NCBI GenBank assembly: GCA_038239195.1
Contig: JBBSEZ010000243.1
Coordinates: forward strand, 1-14,956
Direction of reading: 5' to 3'
DNA length: 14,956 nucleotides
Source: JBBSEZ01 sp038239195
GTDB lineage: Bacteria > Planctomycetota > Planctomycetia > Gemmatales > Gemmataceae
The position numbers were made by a program, and so were the translations under genes. Every line of letters starts with the position of its first letter. Within the stretch, counting starts at the first letter, position 1. Below the pieces are notes generated by a model. It worked only from the letters and a program-made list of their open reading frames with translations. It had not been told where the DNA came from and searched no databases. This document shows, one piece after another, positions 1 through 6,072 of the stretch.

Positions 1-116
1 AGAAGCCGACGAAGCGCACCTACGAGATGTTCTGCTTCTTCTTCGCCGGCTGGGCGACCGAGCAAGAACTCCTGGCTCATATCGGCAAGCTCCACCAGAA
101 GGCCGACTCCAGCTAG
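1..116 (+). CDS. 3' end of an unidentified gene (partial)
   Basis: An open frame (frame 3) enters from the left edge and ends at a TAG at 114-116. Only 37 C-terminal residues are visible. They include an aromatic stretch (MFCFFFAGWATEQEL) followed by a polar helical tail ending in KADSS. No family can be named from this fragment. The stop lies 68 bases before the next start codon, so the gene may or may not be co-transcribed with the thioredoxin gene that follows. The coding call rests on the uninterrupted frame, sensible amino-acid composition and correct orientation. An accidental open frame of this length in GC-rich DNA cannot be excluded. Confidence 0.5.
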   Translation, partial: KPTKRTYEMFCFFFAGWATEQELLAHIGKLHQKADSS

Positions 117-184
117 CAACAATCGAGCCGAACACTATTGGAAGTCGCTCCCTTTTCTCCCAGGGACCGAGGGTGGAGGAACCG

Positions 185-727
185 ATGACCCATTTCCGTC
201 GCGCAGGAATCGCGAGCTTGCTGCTGGCCTTGCTGTCGATCGCCGCGGCTACGCCTGCCCCCGAGCCTGCGGCCCCGCCCGCGCGCAAGGTGACGGTGCG
301 CGTGGCGACCTACGCCGAGATGGGCAAGACGATACGCGAGCTCAAGGGCAAGGTCGTCGTCGTCGATTTCTGGGCGACCTGGTGCGGGCCTTGCATCAAG
401 GGCCTTCCCCACTTCGTCGAGCTCCACAACAAATACGCCAAGGACGGGCTCGCGGCCGTTTCCGTCAGCGTCGATCAACCGCCCAGGGACGCCAAGAAGC
501 GCCAGAAAGTCGAACAAAAACTCACCGAATTCAAGATGACGGGCACGAACCTCCTGCTGGACGCCCCGACCACGGTGTGGAAGGAGAAGCTCCGCTTCGA
601 CGGCCCGCCCTGCATCTACGTCTTCGACCGGGCGAACCGGATCGTCGGCAAGTACCCCGAGGTAGAGGACGGCCCGGTGGACCATGCCGCCATCGAGAAG
701 CAGGTGATCGACCTCTTGAAGAAGTGA
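185..727 (+). CDS. TlpA-like secreted thioredoxin-fold protein
   Basis: A 180-residue protein. Residues 1-22 look like a signal peptide: RR near the start, then a hydrophobic run ending AIAA-like, with no lipobox cysteine. A Pro/Ala-rich linker (about 23-35) leads into a thioredoxin fold. The active site WCGPC is at residues 66-70 in the context VVVVDFWATWCGPC. The cis-proline is probably Pro142, in GPPCIYVFD. The family (TlpA/ResA/AhpC-TSA superfamily) acts outside the cytoplasm as a thiol-disulfide oxidoreductase, for example in cytochrome c maturation or repair of oxidised proteins. The specific partner is unknown. An upstream in-frame GTG at 173 exists, but ATG 185 is preferred because GGAGGA (175-180) sits 4 bases before it. 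Cys143, next to the cis-proline, is an extra cysteine outside the active site. The flavin-reductase-like gene starts 10 bases downstream. Confidence 0.9.
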   Translation: MTHFRRAGIASLLLALLSIAAATPAPEPAAPPARKVTVRVATYAEMGKTIRELKGKVVVVDFWATWCGPCIKGLPHFVELHNKYAKDGLAAVSVSVDQPPRDAKKRQKVEQKLTEFKMTGTNLLLDAPTTVWKEKLRFDGPPCIYVFDRANRIVGKYPEVEDGPVDHAAIEKQVIDLLKK

Positions 728-737
728 AAGGGCGAGC

Positions 738-1235
738 ATGACGTCTTCCGGGCCCGAGGGCGACCGGCACAAGGCCCTGGCCGCGGCCCTGGGGCGCGTG
801 CCGAGCGGGCTGTTCATCCTCACGGCGACGGACGGCGCGACCGAGACGGGGATGTTGGCGAGCTGGGTACAGCAGTGCTCCTTCGAGCCGCTCCAGGTCA
901 GCGTCGCCCTGCGCAAGGGCCGCGAGGTGACGGAATGGCTCGTGCCCGGCACGGGCTTCGTGCTCAACGTTCTCGGCGAAGGACAGACGAGCTTCCTCTC
1001 CCACTTCGGCAAGGGCTTCTCCCCCGGCCAATCTCCCTTCGCCGGCGTCGAGGTGCTGCGCGGCCAGGCGACGGCGCCGGTGCTGGCCAGCGCGCTGGCC
1101 TACCTCGACTGTCGCGTCGAGGCGCGTCACCCCGCCGGCGATCACGAGTTGCTGGTAGCGCGCGTCCTCGGCGGAAAGCTGCTGGGCGAGGGCAGCCCGA
1201 TGGTCCACTTGCGCAAGAGCGGGCTGCATTATTGA
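738..1235 (+). CDS. Flavin reductase-like FMN-binding split-barrel protein
   Basis: A 165-residue protein covering one flavin-reductase-like domain. Residues 13-60 carry the family pattern: LAAALGRVPSGLFILTA, then GMLASWVQQCSFEPLQVSVAL. The C-terminus ends MVHLRKSGLHY, close to the (H)HRKSGxHY ending seen in this group. Homologous domains form split-barrel dimers that bind FMN and either reduce free flavin with NAD(P)H or act as the C-terminal module of cyanobacterial diflavin flavoproteins. Here the domain stands alone and is cytosolic, with no signal peptide. The ATG at 738 follows the thioredoxin stop by 10 bases, so the two genes are probably co-transcribed. The physiological substrate cannot be read from the sequence; a flavin-dependent reductase is most likely, and a heme- or FMN-binding protein of the same fold is the alternative. 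Confidence 0.87.
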   Translation: MTSSGPEGDRHKALAAALGRVPSGLFILTATDGATETGMLASWVQQCSFEPLQVSVALRKGREVTEWLVPGTGFVLNVLGEGQTSFLSHFGKGFSPGQSPFAGVEVLRGQATAPVLASALAYLDCRVEARHPAGDHELLVARVLGGKLLGEGSPMVHLRKSGLHY

Positions 1236-1259
1236 GACGGGCGGGGAATGTCATACACT
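1232..1259 (+). promoter_or_regulatory. Candidate sigma70-type promoter for the RidA gene
   Basis: TTGAGA (1232-1237) matches 5 of 6 bases of the -35 consensus. After a 16-base spacer, TACACT (1254-1259) matches 4 of 6 of the -10 consensus. Transcription would begin near 1266, about 30 bases before the preferred RidA start at 1296. The -35 overlaps the stop codon of the preceding gene. This is consensus matching by eye only. Confidence 0.35.
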
Positions 1260-1295
1260 TCTCATCAGCCCGCCCGCGCACAAGGAGAACGAGCC

Positions 1296-1763
1296 ATGAC
1301 GCCGGATTCGCGCCTGAAGGAACTGAACCTGACGTTGCCGCCGCCGGGCCGGCCGATGGCGAAATACAAGATGGCCGTGCGCGTCGGCAACATGCTGTAC
1401 GTCTCCGGTCACGGGCCCGTCAAGGTGACGGAGCAGGTGCCGGTGACAGGGCGGCTGGGCGCCGACCTGACGACCGAGCAGGGGAAGGCCTCGGCGCGCT
1501 CGGTGGGGCTGGCGATCCTGAGCACGGTGCGCGACCAGCTCGGCTCGCTCGACAAGGTGGTGCGCCTGGTCAAGACGCTGGGGATGGTCAACAGCACGCC
1601 CGAGTACAAGGAGCACCCGGCAGTCATCAACGGCTATTCGGAGCTGATGGCGGAGGTGTTCGGCGACGACAAGGGCGTCGGGGCGCGCAGCGCCGTCGGC
1701 ATGGGGGCCCTGCCGGGGAACATCGCGGTGGAGATCGAGGCGATCTTCGAGGTGAAGGACTGA
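1296..1763 (+). CDS. RidA (YjgF/YER057c/UK114) family protein
   Basis: A 155-residue cytosolic protein of the RidA superfamily, close to the longer subgroup of about 150 residues. Signature features are the strand NMLYVSGHGP (32-41), the helix starting TTEQGKASARSVGLAIL (59-75), and GVGARSAVGMGALPGN (127-142) with Arg131. That arginine aligns with the residue that binds the carboxylate of imine/enamine substrates in RidA proteins. The C-terminal strand VEIEAIFEV follows. Canonical RidA hydrolyses reactive 2-aminoacrylate and related imines; the exact activity of this subgroup is less settled. ATG 1296 is chosen over the in-frame ATG 1248 because AAGGAG lies about 8 bases upstream, the extra residues are low-complexity, and 1248 would lie inside the candidate promoter. 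The gene converges on the receiver-domain gene with 6 bases between stops. Confidence 0.92.
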   Translation: MTPDSRLKELNLTLPPPGRPMAKYKMAVRVGNMLYVSGHGPVKVTEQVPVTGRLGADLTTEQGKASARSVGLAILSTVRDQLGSLDKVVRLVKTLGMVNSTPEYKEHPAVINGYSELMAEVFGDDKGVGARSAVGMGALPGNIAVEIEAIFEVKD

Positions 1764-1769
1764 CGAGGC

Positions 1770-2174
1770 TCACCCCGCGGCCGAGAGCGGCGGGGCGGCG
1801 TGGGGCACCAAGGCCGCGGGGCCGTCCTGGCGGCGCACCACGGCGCTGGCGCCGACGAACTCGGCGAGGTCGCTCTCTTTGGAACAGGGCTCGTTGCTGA
1901 CGAGGACCACGCGAGCGGCGGGGCGCTCCTGGGTGAGCTTGGCGCAGGTCAGCCAGCCGGTCTCCTCGAGAAGGGCAACGTCGAGGACAACGAGGTCGGC
2001 CTCGAGCATGCGGGCCAGCCGCCGCGCCTCGGGGCCCGCCTGGGCCGCGTAGACGTCCCAGCCGAGCCGGCGGAAGGCGCGGGCGACGTCGGACGCATAG
2101 CCGGCGTCGGCGTGGGCCAGTACGAGACACGGGCGGTAGACGGCGGGCTTCTCGCTGGCGGCGGGCATGGGCAT
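1770..2174 (-). CDS. Stand-alone degenerate response-regulator receiver domain
   Basis: A 134-residue protein that is essentially one CheY-like receiver domain. Visible elements are beta1 PCLVLAHAD (15-23), beta3 ADLVVLDVALL (59-69) with the expected phospho-acceptor Asp65, beta4 ARVVLVSNE (87-95) with Ser93 in the Thr/Ser position, and beta5 GASAVVRR (108-115). The Mg-binding acidic pair after beta1 is replaced by His21-Ala22. The conserved lysine after beta5 is Arg115. A classical phosphorylation cycle is therefore doubtful, although the aspartate remains. There is no DNA-binding or enzymatic output domain and no adjacent histidine kinase. Start ATG 2174 is chosen because GGAGAGG lies just upstream; a longer frame reaching 2222 has no such site and adds a charged tail. 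It is transcribed divergently from the cupin gene. Confidence 0.75.
   Translation of the reverse strand: MPMPAASEKPAVYRPCLVLAHADAGYASDVARAFRRLGWDVYAAQAGPEARRLARMLEADLVVLDVALLEETGWLTCAKLTQERPAARVVLVSNEPCSKESDLAEFVGASAVVRRQDGPAALVPHAAPPLSAAG
1773..1795. terminator. Possible shared hairpin terminator between convergent genes
   Basis: CCCCGC (1773-1778) pairs with GCGGGG (1790-1795), with two further inner pairs across a mismatch. It lies 10 bases after the RidA stop and inside the last codons of the opposite-strand receiver gene. There is no U-tract on either side, and GC-rich coding DNA often forms such stems, so this is weak. Confidence 0.22.
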
Positions 2175-2300
2175 GGTCCTCTCCGGGGCTCTTCCTTCTC
2201 TGCGAACGGCCGGGCGCGGCAACCTTGCGCGGCGACGGCCCCCTTGCTCCGCTCCTGGTCGATTCGCGCCTTCGACTGGAGCGCTTCCAGCAGTTTGTCC

Positions 2301-2329
2301 TTGCCAGTGCCTCTCAAGGCGAATTCAAT
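2301..2329 (+). promoter_or_regulatory. Candidate sigma70-type promoter for the cupin gene
   Basis: TTGCCA (2301-2306, 5 of 6 to the -35 consensus), an exact 17-base spacer, and TTCAAT (2324-2329, 4 of 6 to the -10 consensus). This is the most AT-rich part of the 226-base divergent intergenic region. A start near 2336 would give a leader of about 65 bases that contains the hairpin at 2345-2369. Identified by eye only. Confidence 0.4.
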
Positions 2330-2344
2330 TACGCAACGGACGAC

Positions 2345-2369
2345 GTCGGGCCCTTTGCAACGGGCCGAC
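2345..2369 (+). promoter_or_regulatory. Leader hairpin upstream of the cupin gene
   Basis: GTCGG (2345-2349) pairs with CCGAC (2365-2369). After a bulged G at 2350, CCC (2351-2353) pairs with GGG (2362-2364). The loop is eight bases and contains TTGCAA. The stem ends 31 bases before the ATG and does not cover the GGAG at about 2387. It could be an mRNA-stabilising or protein-binding element, or chance. Confidence 0.25.
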
Positions 2370-2400
2370 CCGGTTCCCTCTTCGATGGAGCTCGAGCCAG

Positions 2401-3654
2401 ATGGCGAAGAAGACCTCTCCCACACTCCTGACCAAGGCAAGCCCCGCCGTTCGGCAGGCCCTCGAGGCGAACGAAGGGCTGCTGCGGCTGGCGCCGACCT
2501 GGGTGCCGCGCTCGTTCTTGATGCCCGGGCGGCGCATCAAGTTGGCCCCGCAGGACGTCTATGCCCTGGGAGCACACCGCGGCGGGATCGACGAGCGCTG
2601 GTTCGCCTCGACGACGCACGCCGCCAACGAGAACGCGGCCGTGGACGAGGGGCTGAGCTACGTGGTGCAGGAGGGCAAGCGCGTCTTCACGCTGCGCGAG
2701 GCGGTGGAGCGCGAGGGCAAGGCCCTGGTCGGCCCGCCGATCTGGGACAAGTACAAGCGCTGGCCGGTCTATAGCAAGTTCTTCGACAACCTCGGCCCGA
2801 TCCCGCACCACATGCATCAGAGCAACGCGCAGGCGGCCAAGGTTGGCCAGCAGGGTAAACCGGAGTCGTACTATTTTCCACCCCAACTGAACGCCCTGGG
2901 CAACAACTTCCCCTACACGTTCTTCGGCCTCGAGCCCGGCACCACCAAGGCCGACGTCTATCGTTGTCTGGAGCGGTGGAACCAGGGCGACAACGGCATC
3001 CTCAACTTTAGCAAGGCCTACCGCCTCCAGCCCGGCACCGGCTGGCTGGTGCCCCCGTGCGTGCTGCACGCCCCGGGCTCGCTGGTCACCTACGAGCCGC
3101 AGTGGGGCTCCGACGTCTTCGCCATGTACCAGTCGATGGTCGAGGGCCGGGCGGTGCCGTGGAGCTTGCTCGTCAAGGACATGCCCGGCGACAAGCACCA
3201 GGACCTCGATTTCATCGTCGAGCAGCTCGACTGGGAAGGCAACGTCAACCCGGAGTTCAAGGACACCCACTACCTCGAGCCGATTCCCCTCGGCGACAGT
3301 TCGTCGGAAGGTTACGTCGATCGGTGGGTCGTCTACGGCAAGGTGGGGGGCGAGCAGCTCTTCACCGCCAAGGAGCTGACGGTCAATCCGGGCGCCAAGG
3401 TGACGATCAAGGACAACGGCGCGTACGGGCTGACGGCGGTGCAGGGCTCGGGGCGGATGGGGAAGCTGGCGCTGCAGACGCCGGCGATGATCCGCTACGG
3501 CGAGCTGACGGAGGACGAGGTGTTCGCGAGTTACGACGCGGCGCGGGCGGGGGTGGTGTTCGAGAACACGGGGGTCGAGCCGCTGGTGATGCTGCGCTAC
3601 TTCGGGCCGGACGCCAACCCGGAGGCGCCGGGGGTGGGGGACCACAAGAAGTAA
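2401..3654 (+). CDS. Cupin-fold, phosphomannose-isomerase-like protein
   Basis: A 417-residue cytosolic protein with no signal peptide. The central part carries the metal-site pattern of class I mannose-6-phosphate isomerases and related cupins: PHHMHQ (His136, His137, His139), then KPESYYF (Glu155), then VPPCVLHAPGSLVTYE (His223). A second beta-rich region (about 320-400) looks like another cupin-type jelly roll. Family members are metal-dependent sugar isomerases or sugar-binding cupins; the true substrate is not evident. ATG 2401 is chosen because upstream in-frame sequence has noncoding character and a GGAG lies at about 2387, although the spacing of 10 bases is long. The gene sits in a divergent position with its own candidate promoter. 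A TIM-barrel sugar isomerase lies two genes downstream, which supports a carbohydrate role. A non-enzymatic cupin remains possible. Confidence 0.75.
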   Translation: MAKKTSPTLLTKASPAVRQALEANEGLLRLAPTWVPRSFLMPGRRIKLAPQDVYALGAHRGGIDERWFASTTHAANENAAVDEGLSYVVQEGKRVFTLREAVEREGKALVGPPIWDKYKRWPVYSKFFDNLGPIPHHMHQSNAQAAKVGQQGKPESYYFPPQLNALGNNFPYTFFGLEPGTTKADVYRCLERWNQGDNGILNFSKAYRLQPGTGWLVPPCVLHAPGSLVTYEPQWGSDVFAMYQSMVEGRAVPWSLLVKDMPGDKHQDLDFIVEQLDWEGNVNPEFKDTHYLEPIPLGDSSSEGYVDRWVVYGKVGGEQLFTAKELTVNPGAKVTIKDNGAYGLTAVQGSGRMGKLALQTPAMIRYGELTEDEVFASYDAARAGVVFENTGVEPLVMLRYFGPDANPEAPGVGDHKK

Positions 3655-3688
3655 GCGTGCGAAACGGCAAGCAAGAAGGGGCCCCTCG

Positions 3689-4117
3689 ATGTTCGTTGTG
3701 GGGATGGGGCATTATGGGAAGGTCGATCAGGTCCCGGGGCGCTACTACGTGGTCAGCCGGTTCTTCCACGTGTTGGGGGTGCCGGTCGTCCCTCTCGGGG
3801 CTTACCTGGTGTATGACGTCGCGGCGCCCGCGGGCTGCGTTCCCATGTCGCCGGGCCCTCAACTTCCGTTCAGCGGGAAGTCGGTGATCTTCGCGTGGGT
3901 ACGGGCCCTGCTAGTTCTCCTGTTCGTTCTAGGGGGCACTATCGCGGGCTTTGTCTCTCAGGAACCGGAGCTCTGGCCGCTCGCGTCGAAGCCATTCGTG
4001 AACATGGCTTTGTTGTTGGGGGCCCCTGCTACTTGTTCTGGCCTTCTATGGGCCAGCTACCGACTGAGCCGAGCGGGCCCCGAGCGGGCGCAGCAACTGG
4101 CGATCCTCGCCGCGTAG
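3689..4117 (+). CDS. Small two-helix membrane protein, unknown function
   Basis: A 142-residue protein. The first 45 residues are amphipathic and mostly soluble: HYGKVDQVPGRYYVVSRFFH, followed by a VPVVPLGAYLVYD segment. A motif SGKSVIFAWVRA (62-73) leads into the first hydrophobic helix (about 66-89). A second helix runs from about 104 to 125, and the tail is short and polar. From memory, proteins with a similar KVD-VPG-FF start and SGKS before the first helix recur in planctomycetes as uncharacterised membrane proteins; I could not check this. The start ATG 3689 is preceded by AAGGGG. The gene follows the cupin stop by 34 bases and precedes the isomerase by 82 bases. Its DNA is somewhat more T-rich and less codon-biased than its neighbours, so it may be weakly expressed. 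Confidence 0.7.
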   Translation: MFVVGMGHYGKVDQVPGRYYVVSRFFHVLGVPVVPLGAYLVYDVAAPAGCVPMSPGPQLPFSGKSVIFAWVRALLVLLFVLGGTIAGFVSQEPELWPLASKPFVNMALLLGAPATCSGLLWASYRLSRAGPERAQQLAILAA

Positions 4118-4199
4118 GATGACCCCGAGTTGAGGGAGCCGTTTTCCCGAACGCGCACGGCTTCCAATGATGAGCGATCCACCCTCTGAGGAACCAACC

Positions 4200-5117
4200 A
4201 TGCCGAAAAAGCTCTCGATTGGCACCTGGGCCTACATCTTCAACCAGGAGAAGCCGACCAACGACTTCCACGAGATCCTGCACAAGCTCCACCACCTCGG
4301 CTACGAGGGCGTCGAGCTCGGCGGGTTCAACCCCCACCCCGGCCCCGACACCTGCGACACCAAGGAGAAGCGCGCCAAGCTCAAGCAGGAGGTCAAGGAC
4401 CACGGCTTGCAGTTCTCCGCCCTCGCGGCCGACCTGTGGTCGCAGAAGTTGCTGAGCGTCGAGGACAGCGGCCCGTACGTGGCCGCCTTCGCCAAGAACC
4501 TGTTCTTCGCCGAAGACCTGGGCATCGACACCATTCGCATCGATACGGTCGAGGACGTGACCAAGGTCAAGAACGCGGGGATCGACCCCAAGGTGGTCTT
4601 CGATCGGGCCGTGCGCGCCTTCGACCTGTGCTCCAAGCTGGCGGCGAGCCGGGGCATCCGCATCTGCTGGGAGTTCGAGCCGGGCTTCCCGATCAACAAG
4701 CCGTCGGAGATCCTCGCGCTGGTCAAGGCGGTGCGCGACGACCGCAACAACCCCAACTTCGGCGTGCTCTACGACACCTGCCACGCCCACATGTGCGCCG
4801 CCGTCGGCGCCAACCAGATCGGCGAGAAGGAGACGTTGCCGGGCGGGGCCCTGGAGCTGCTGGAGAAGCTCAAGGGCAAGATAACTCACGTCCACCTGAT
4901 CGACTCCGACGGCACGCTCAACGAACACAACACCAGCACGCACAACCCGTTCGGGACGGGCAAACTCGACTTCGACAAGCTGATCCCGGCGCTGAACCAG
5001 GCGGGGGTGCCCAACGACTGGTGGTGCGTCGATCTGTGCTTCTGGCCCAACGCCTGGGACGTGACGGCGGAGAGCAAGACGTTCCTCGAAAAGTTCCGCC
5101 GGAAATACGCCTCCTGA
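4200..5117 (+). CDS. Sugar phosphate isomerase/epimerase, xylose-isomerase-like TIM barrel
   Basis: A 305-residue cytosolic protein of the AP-endonuclease-2 / xylose-isomerase-like TIM-barrel superfamily. Strand 1 is KLSIGTWAYIF (4-14) and strand 2 is GYEGVELGGF (34-43). Candidate divalent-metal ligands are Glu158/Glu160 in ICWEFEPG, Asp192 and His195 in YDTCHAH, His230/His232 in ITHVHLIDSDG, and Asp278 near the end. Relatives isomerise or epimerise ketoses, inositol derivatives or sugar phosphates, and act together with Gfo/Idh/MocA dehydrogenases in polyol catabolism. One such dehydrogenase is encoded at 7867-9009 on the same strand. ATG 4200 is preferred over an in-frame ATG at 4167 because GAGGAA lies just upstream and alignment to strand 1 starts only a few residues later. 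A strong hairpin follows the stop. Confidence 0.9.
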   Translation: MPKKLSIGTWAYIFNQEKPTNDFHEILHKLHHLGYEGVELGGFNPHPGPDTCDTKEKRAKLKQEVKDHGLQFSALAADLWSQKLLSVEDSGPYVAAFAKNLFFAEDLGIDTIRIDTVEDVTKVKNAGIDPKVVFDRAVRAFDLCSKLAASRGIRICWEFEPGFPINKPSEILALVKAVRDDRNNPNFGVLYDTCHAHMCAAVGANQIGEKETLPGGALELLEKLKGKITHVHLIDSDGTLNEHNTSTHNPFGTGKLDFDKLIPALNQAGVPNDWWCVDLCFWPNAWDVTAESKTFLEKFRRKYAS

Positions 5118-5137
5118 CGTCGCGAACAACGGAGGGA

Positions 5138-5159
5138 GGGCCGGCCCGTCGGCCGGCCC
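5138..5159 (+). terminator. Strong GC hairpin after the isomerase gene
   Basis: A perfect 9-base stem, GGGCCGGCC (5138-5146) and GGCCGGCCC (5151-5159), closes a CGTC tetraloop 20 bases after the isomerase stop. No T-tract follows, so it is not a textbook intrinsic terminator. It may be a weak terminator, a 3'-end stabiliser, or a barrier that uncouples the miniprotein gene starting at 5183. Confidence 0.5.
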
Positions 5160-5182
5160 CCTGGTTGGAACGGGAGGCTGTC

Positions 5183-5311
5183 ATGTTCGCATTCTTCAAC
5201 CTCGGCCTACAGGAGCTCGTCATCCTCGCCGTGATGTTCCTGGCGCCGATGGGCCTGCTGCTCGCCTACTTGCTCGGGGCCTTCGGGACGCAGAAGAAGG
5301 ACGAGGATTGA
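5183..5311 (+). CDS. 42-residue single-helix membrane miniprotein with TatA-like start
   Basis: The frame runs from ATG 5183 to TGA 5309. GGGAGG lies 6-7 bases upstream, a strong ribosome-binding site. The protein begins MFAFFNLGLQELVILAVMFL, continues as a second hydrophobic stretch to about residue 34, and ends in a charged tail QKKDED. The first 20 residues recall the TatA/TatE start (MF..LGxQELIVILV). The hinge FGPxKLP and the amphipathic helix of true TatA are absent; APMG follows instead. It is therefore best called a small membrane protein of unknown function. The next gene, Uma2 copy 1, starts 18 bases downstream with its own AAGGAG, so the two may share a transcript. Support comes from the ribosome-binding site, clean hydrophobic and charged segmentation, and position. 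Confidence 0.65.
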   Translation: MFAFFNLGLQELVILAVMFLAPMGLLLAYLLGAFGTQKKDED

Positions 5312-5329
5312 GGTGGGAAGGAGCCTGCG

Positions 5330-5998
5330 ATGACGATGGGAATGACAGGCAGCGGGGTGGTGGAGAACCTGGCGCAGATGCTCGAGCAGCTCGGGGACGT
5401 GCCGCCCGAGCGCATCCGCTGGCGCCCGCTCCCCGGGACGGCGACGGAGCAGGACGTCATCGCGGCGTGGGAGGGCCCGGAAAGGCGGTTGTGTGAACTG
5501 GTTGATGGCGTGCTCGTGGAGAAGGTCATGGCGAGCCAGGAGTCTCTGTTCGCCATCGAGATCGCGCGGCTCATGGGAAACTTCGTCCGCGAGCGGGACC
5601 TGGGGGTGCTCCTGGGCGAGGCCGGGCTTCTCCAGATGATGCCGGGACTGGTCCGTGCCCCCGACGTGTCCTTCATCTCCTGGGCGCGCATTCCCGGCGA
5701 AGAGTTCGGCAGTAAGCCCATCGGGGCCTACGTGCCGGACCTGGCGGTTGAGGTCATCAGCCCCGGCAATACGAAGAAGGAGCTCCAGCGAAAGATGCGC
5801 GACTACTTCGTGGCGGGCACGAGGCTGACCTGGCTGGTCTACCCGAAGACCCAGACGGCCCTCGTCTACGTGTCGCCGACCGACTTCCGGCGCGTTCCCA
5901 AAACGGGGAGCCTGGACGGTGGGGACGTTCTGCCCGGGTTCACGCTGCCACTGGCTGCCATCTTCGCCAGCACAAGAAGGCAAAAGAAAAGCGGCTGA
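5330..5998 (+). CDS. Uma2-family putative restriction-fold endonuclease (copy 1)
   Basis: A 222-residue protein of the Uma2 (DUF820) family, which has a PD-(D/E)xK nuclease-like fold. Putative catalytic residues are Asp112 in APDVSF, Glu141 in PDLAVEVISP and Lys155 in the helix QRKMRDYF; Glu56 in CELVDGVLVEK is also conserved. The first 45 residues form an extension with LGDVPPERIR and PGTATEQDV, absent from short Uma2 proteins such as the one at 9125. The biological role of the family is not firmly established, and it is expanded in cyanobacteria and planctomycetes. ATG 5330 follows AAGGAG by 8 bases. The neighbour at 6073 is a tandem paralog: by hand count about 58 percent identical over 213 positions without gaps. 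Cellular target unknown. Confidence 0.87.
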   Translation: MTMGMTGSGVVENLAQMLEQLGDVPPERIRWRPLPGTATEQDVIAAWEGPERRLCELVDGVLVEKVMASQESLFAIEIARLMGNFVRERDLGVLLGEAGLLQMMPGLVRAPDVSFISWARIPGEEFGSKPIGAYVPDLAVEVISPGNTKKELQRKMRDYFVAGTRLTWLVYPKTQTALVYVSPTDFRRVPKTGSLDGGDVLPGFTLPLAAIFASTRRQKKSG

Positions 5999-6072
5999 GT
6001 TTCAAGTTGAAGGAAAAGGCCGAAGATTGAGCTGGGGAGGCCGCCACGGTTTCACGGAGGAGGAAGCCCGCG

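Noticed and set aside
1248..1295. Upstream ATG extension of the RidA gene
   Set aside because: It adds 16 low-complexity residues, has a poor ribosome-binding site and lies inside the candidate promoter. ATG 1296 has AAGGAG.
2329..3645. Open frame of 438 codons on the minus strand
   Set aside because: Antisense to the cupin gene, which has a ribosome-binding site and metal-site motifs. The antisense product has shadow composition.
4029..5129. Open frame of 366 codons on the minus strand
   Set aside because: Antisense to the TIM-barrel isomerase and overlapping the membrane protein gene; no recognisable domain.
5183..5311. A genuine TatA/TatE translocase subunit
   Set aside because: The FGPxKLP hinge and amphipathic helix are absent, and no tatB or tatC gene is nearby.
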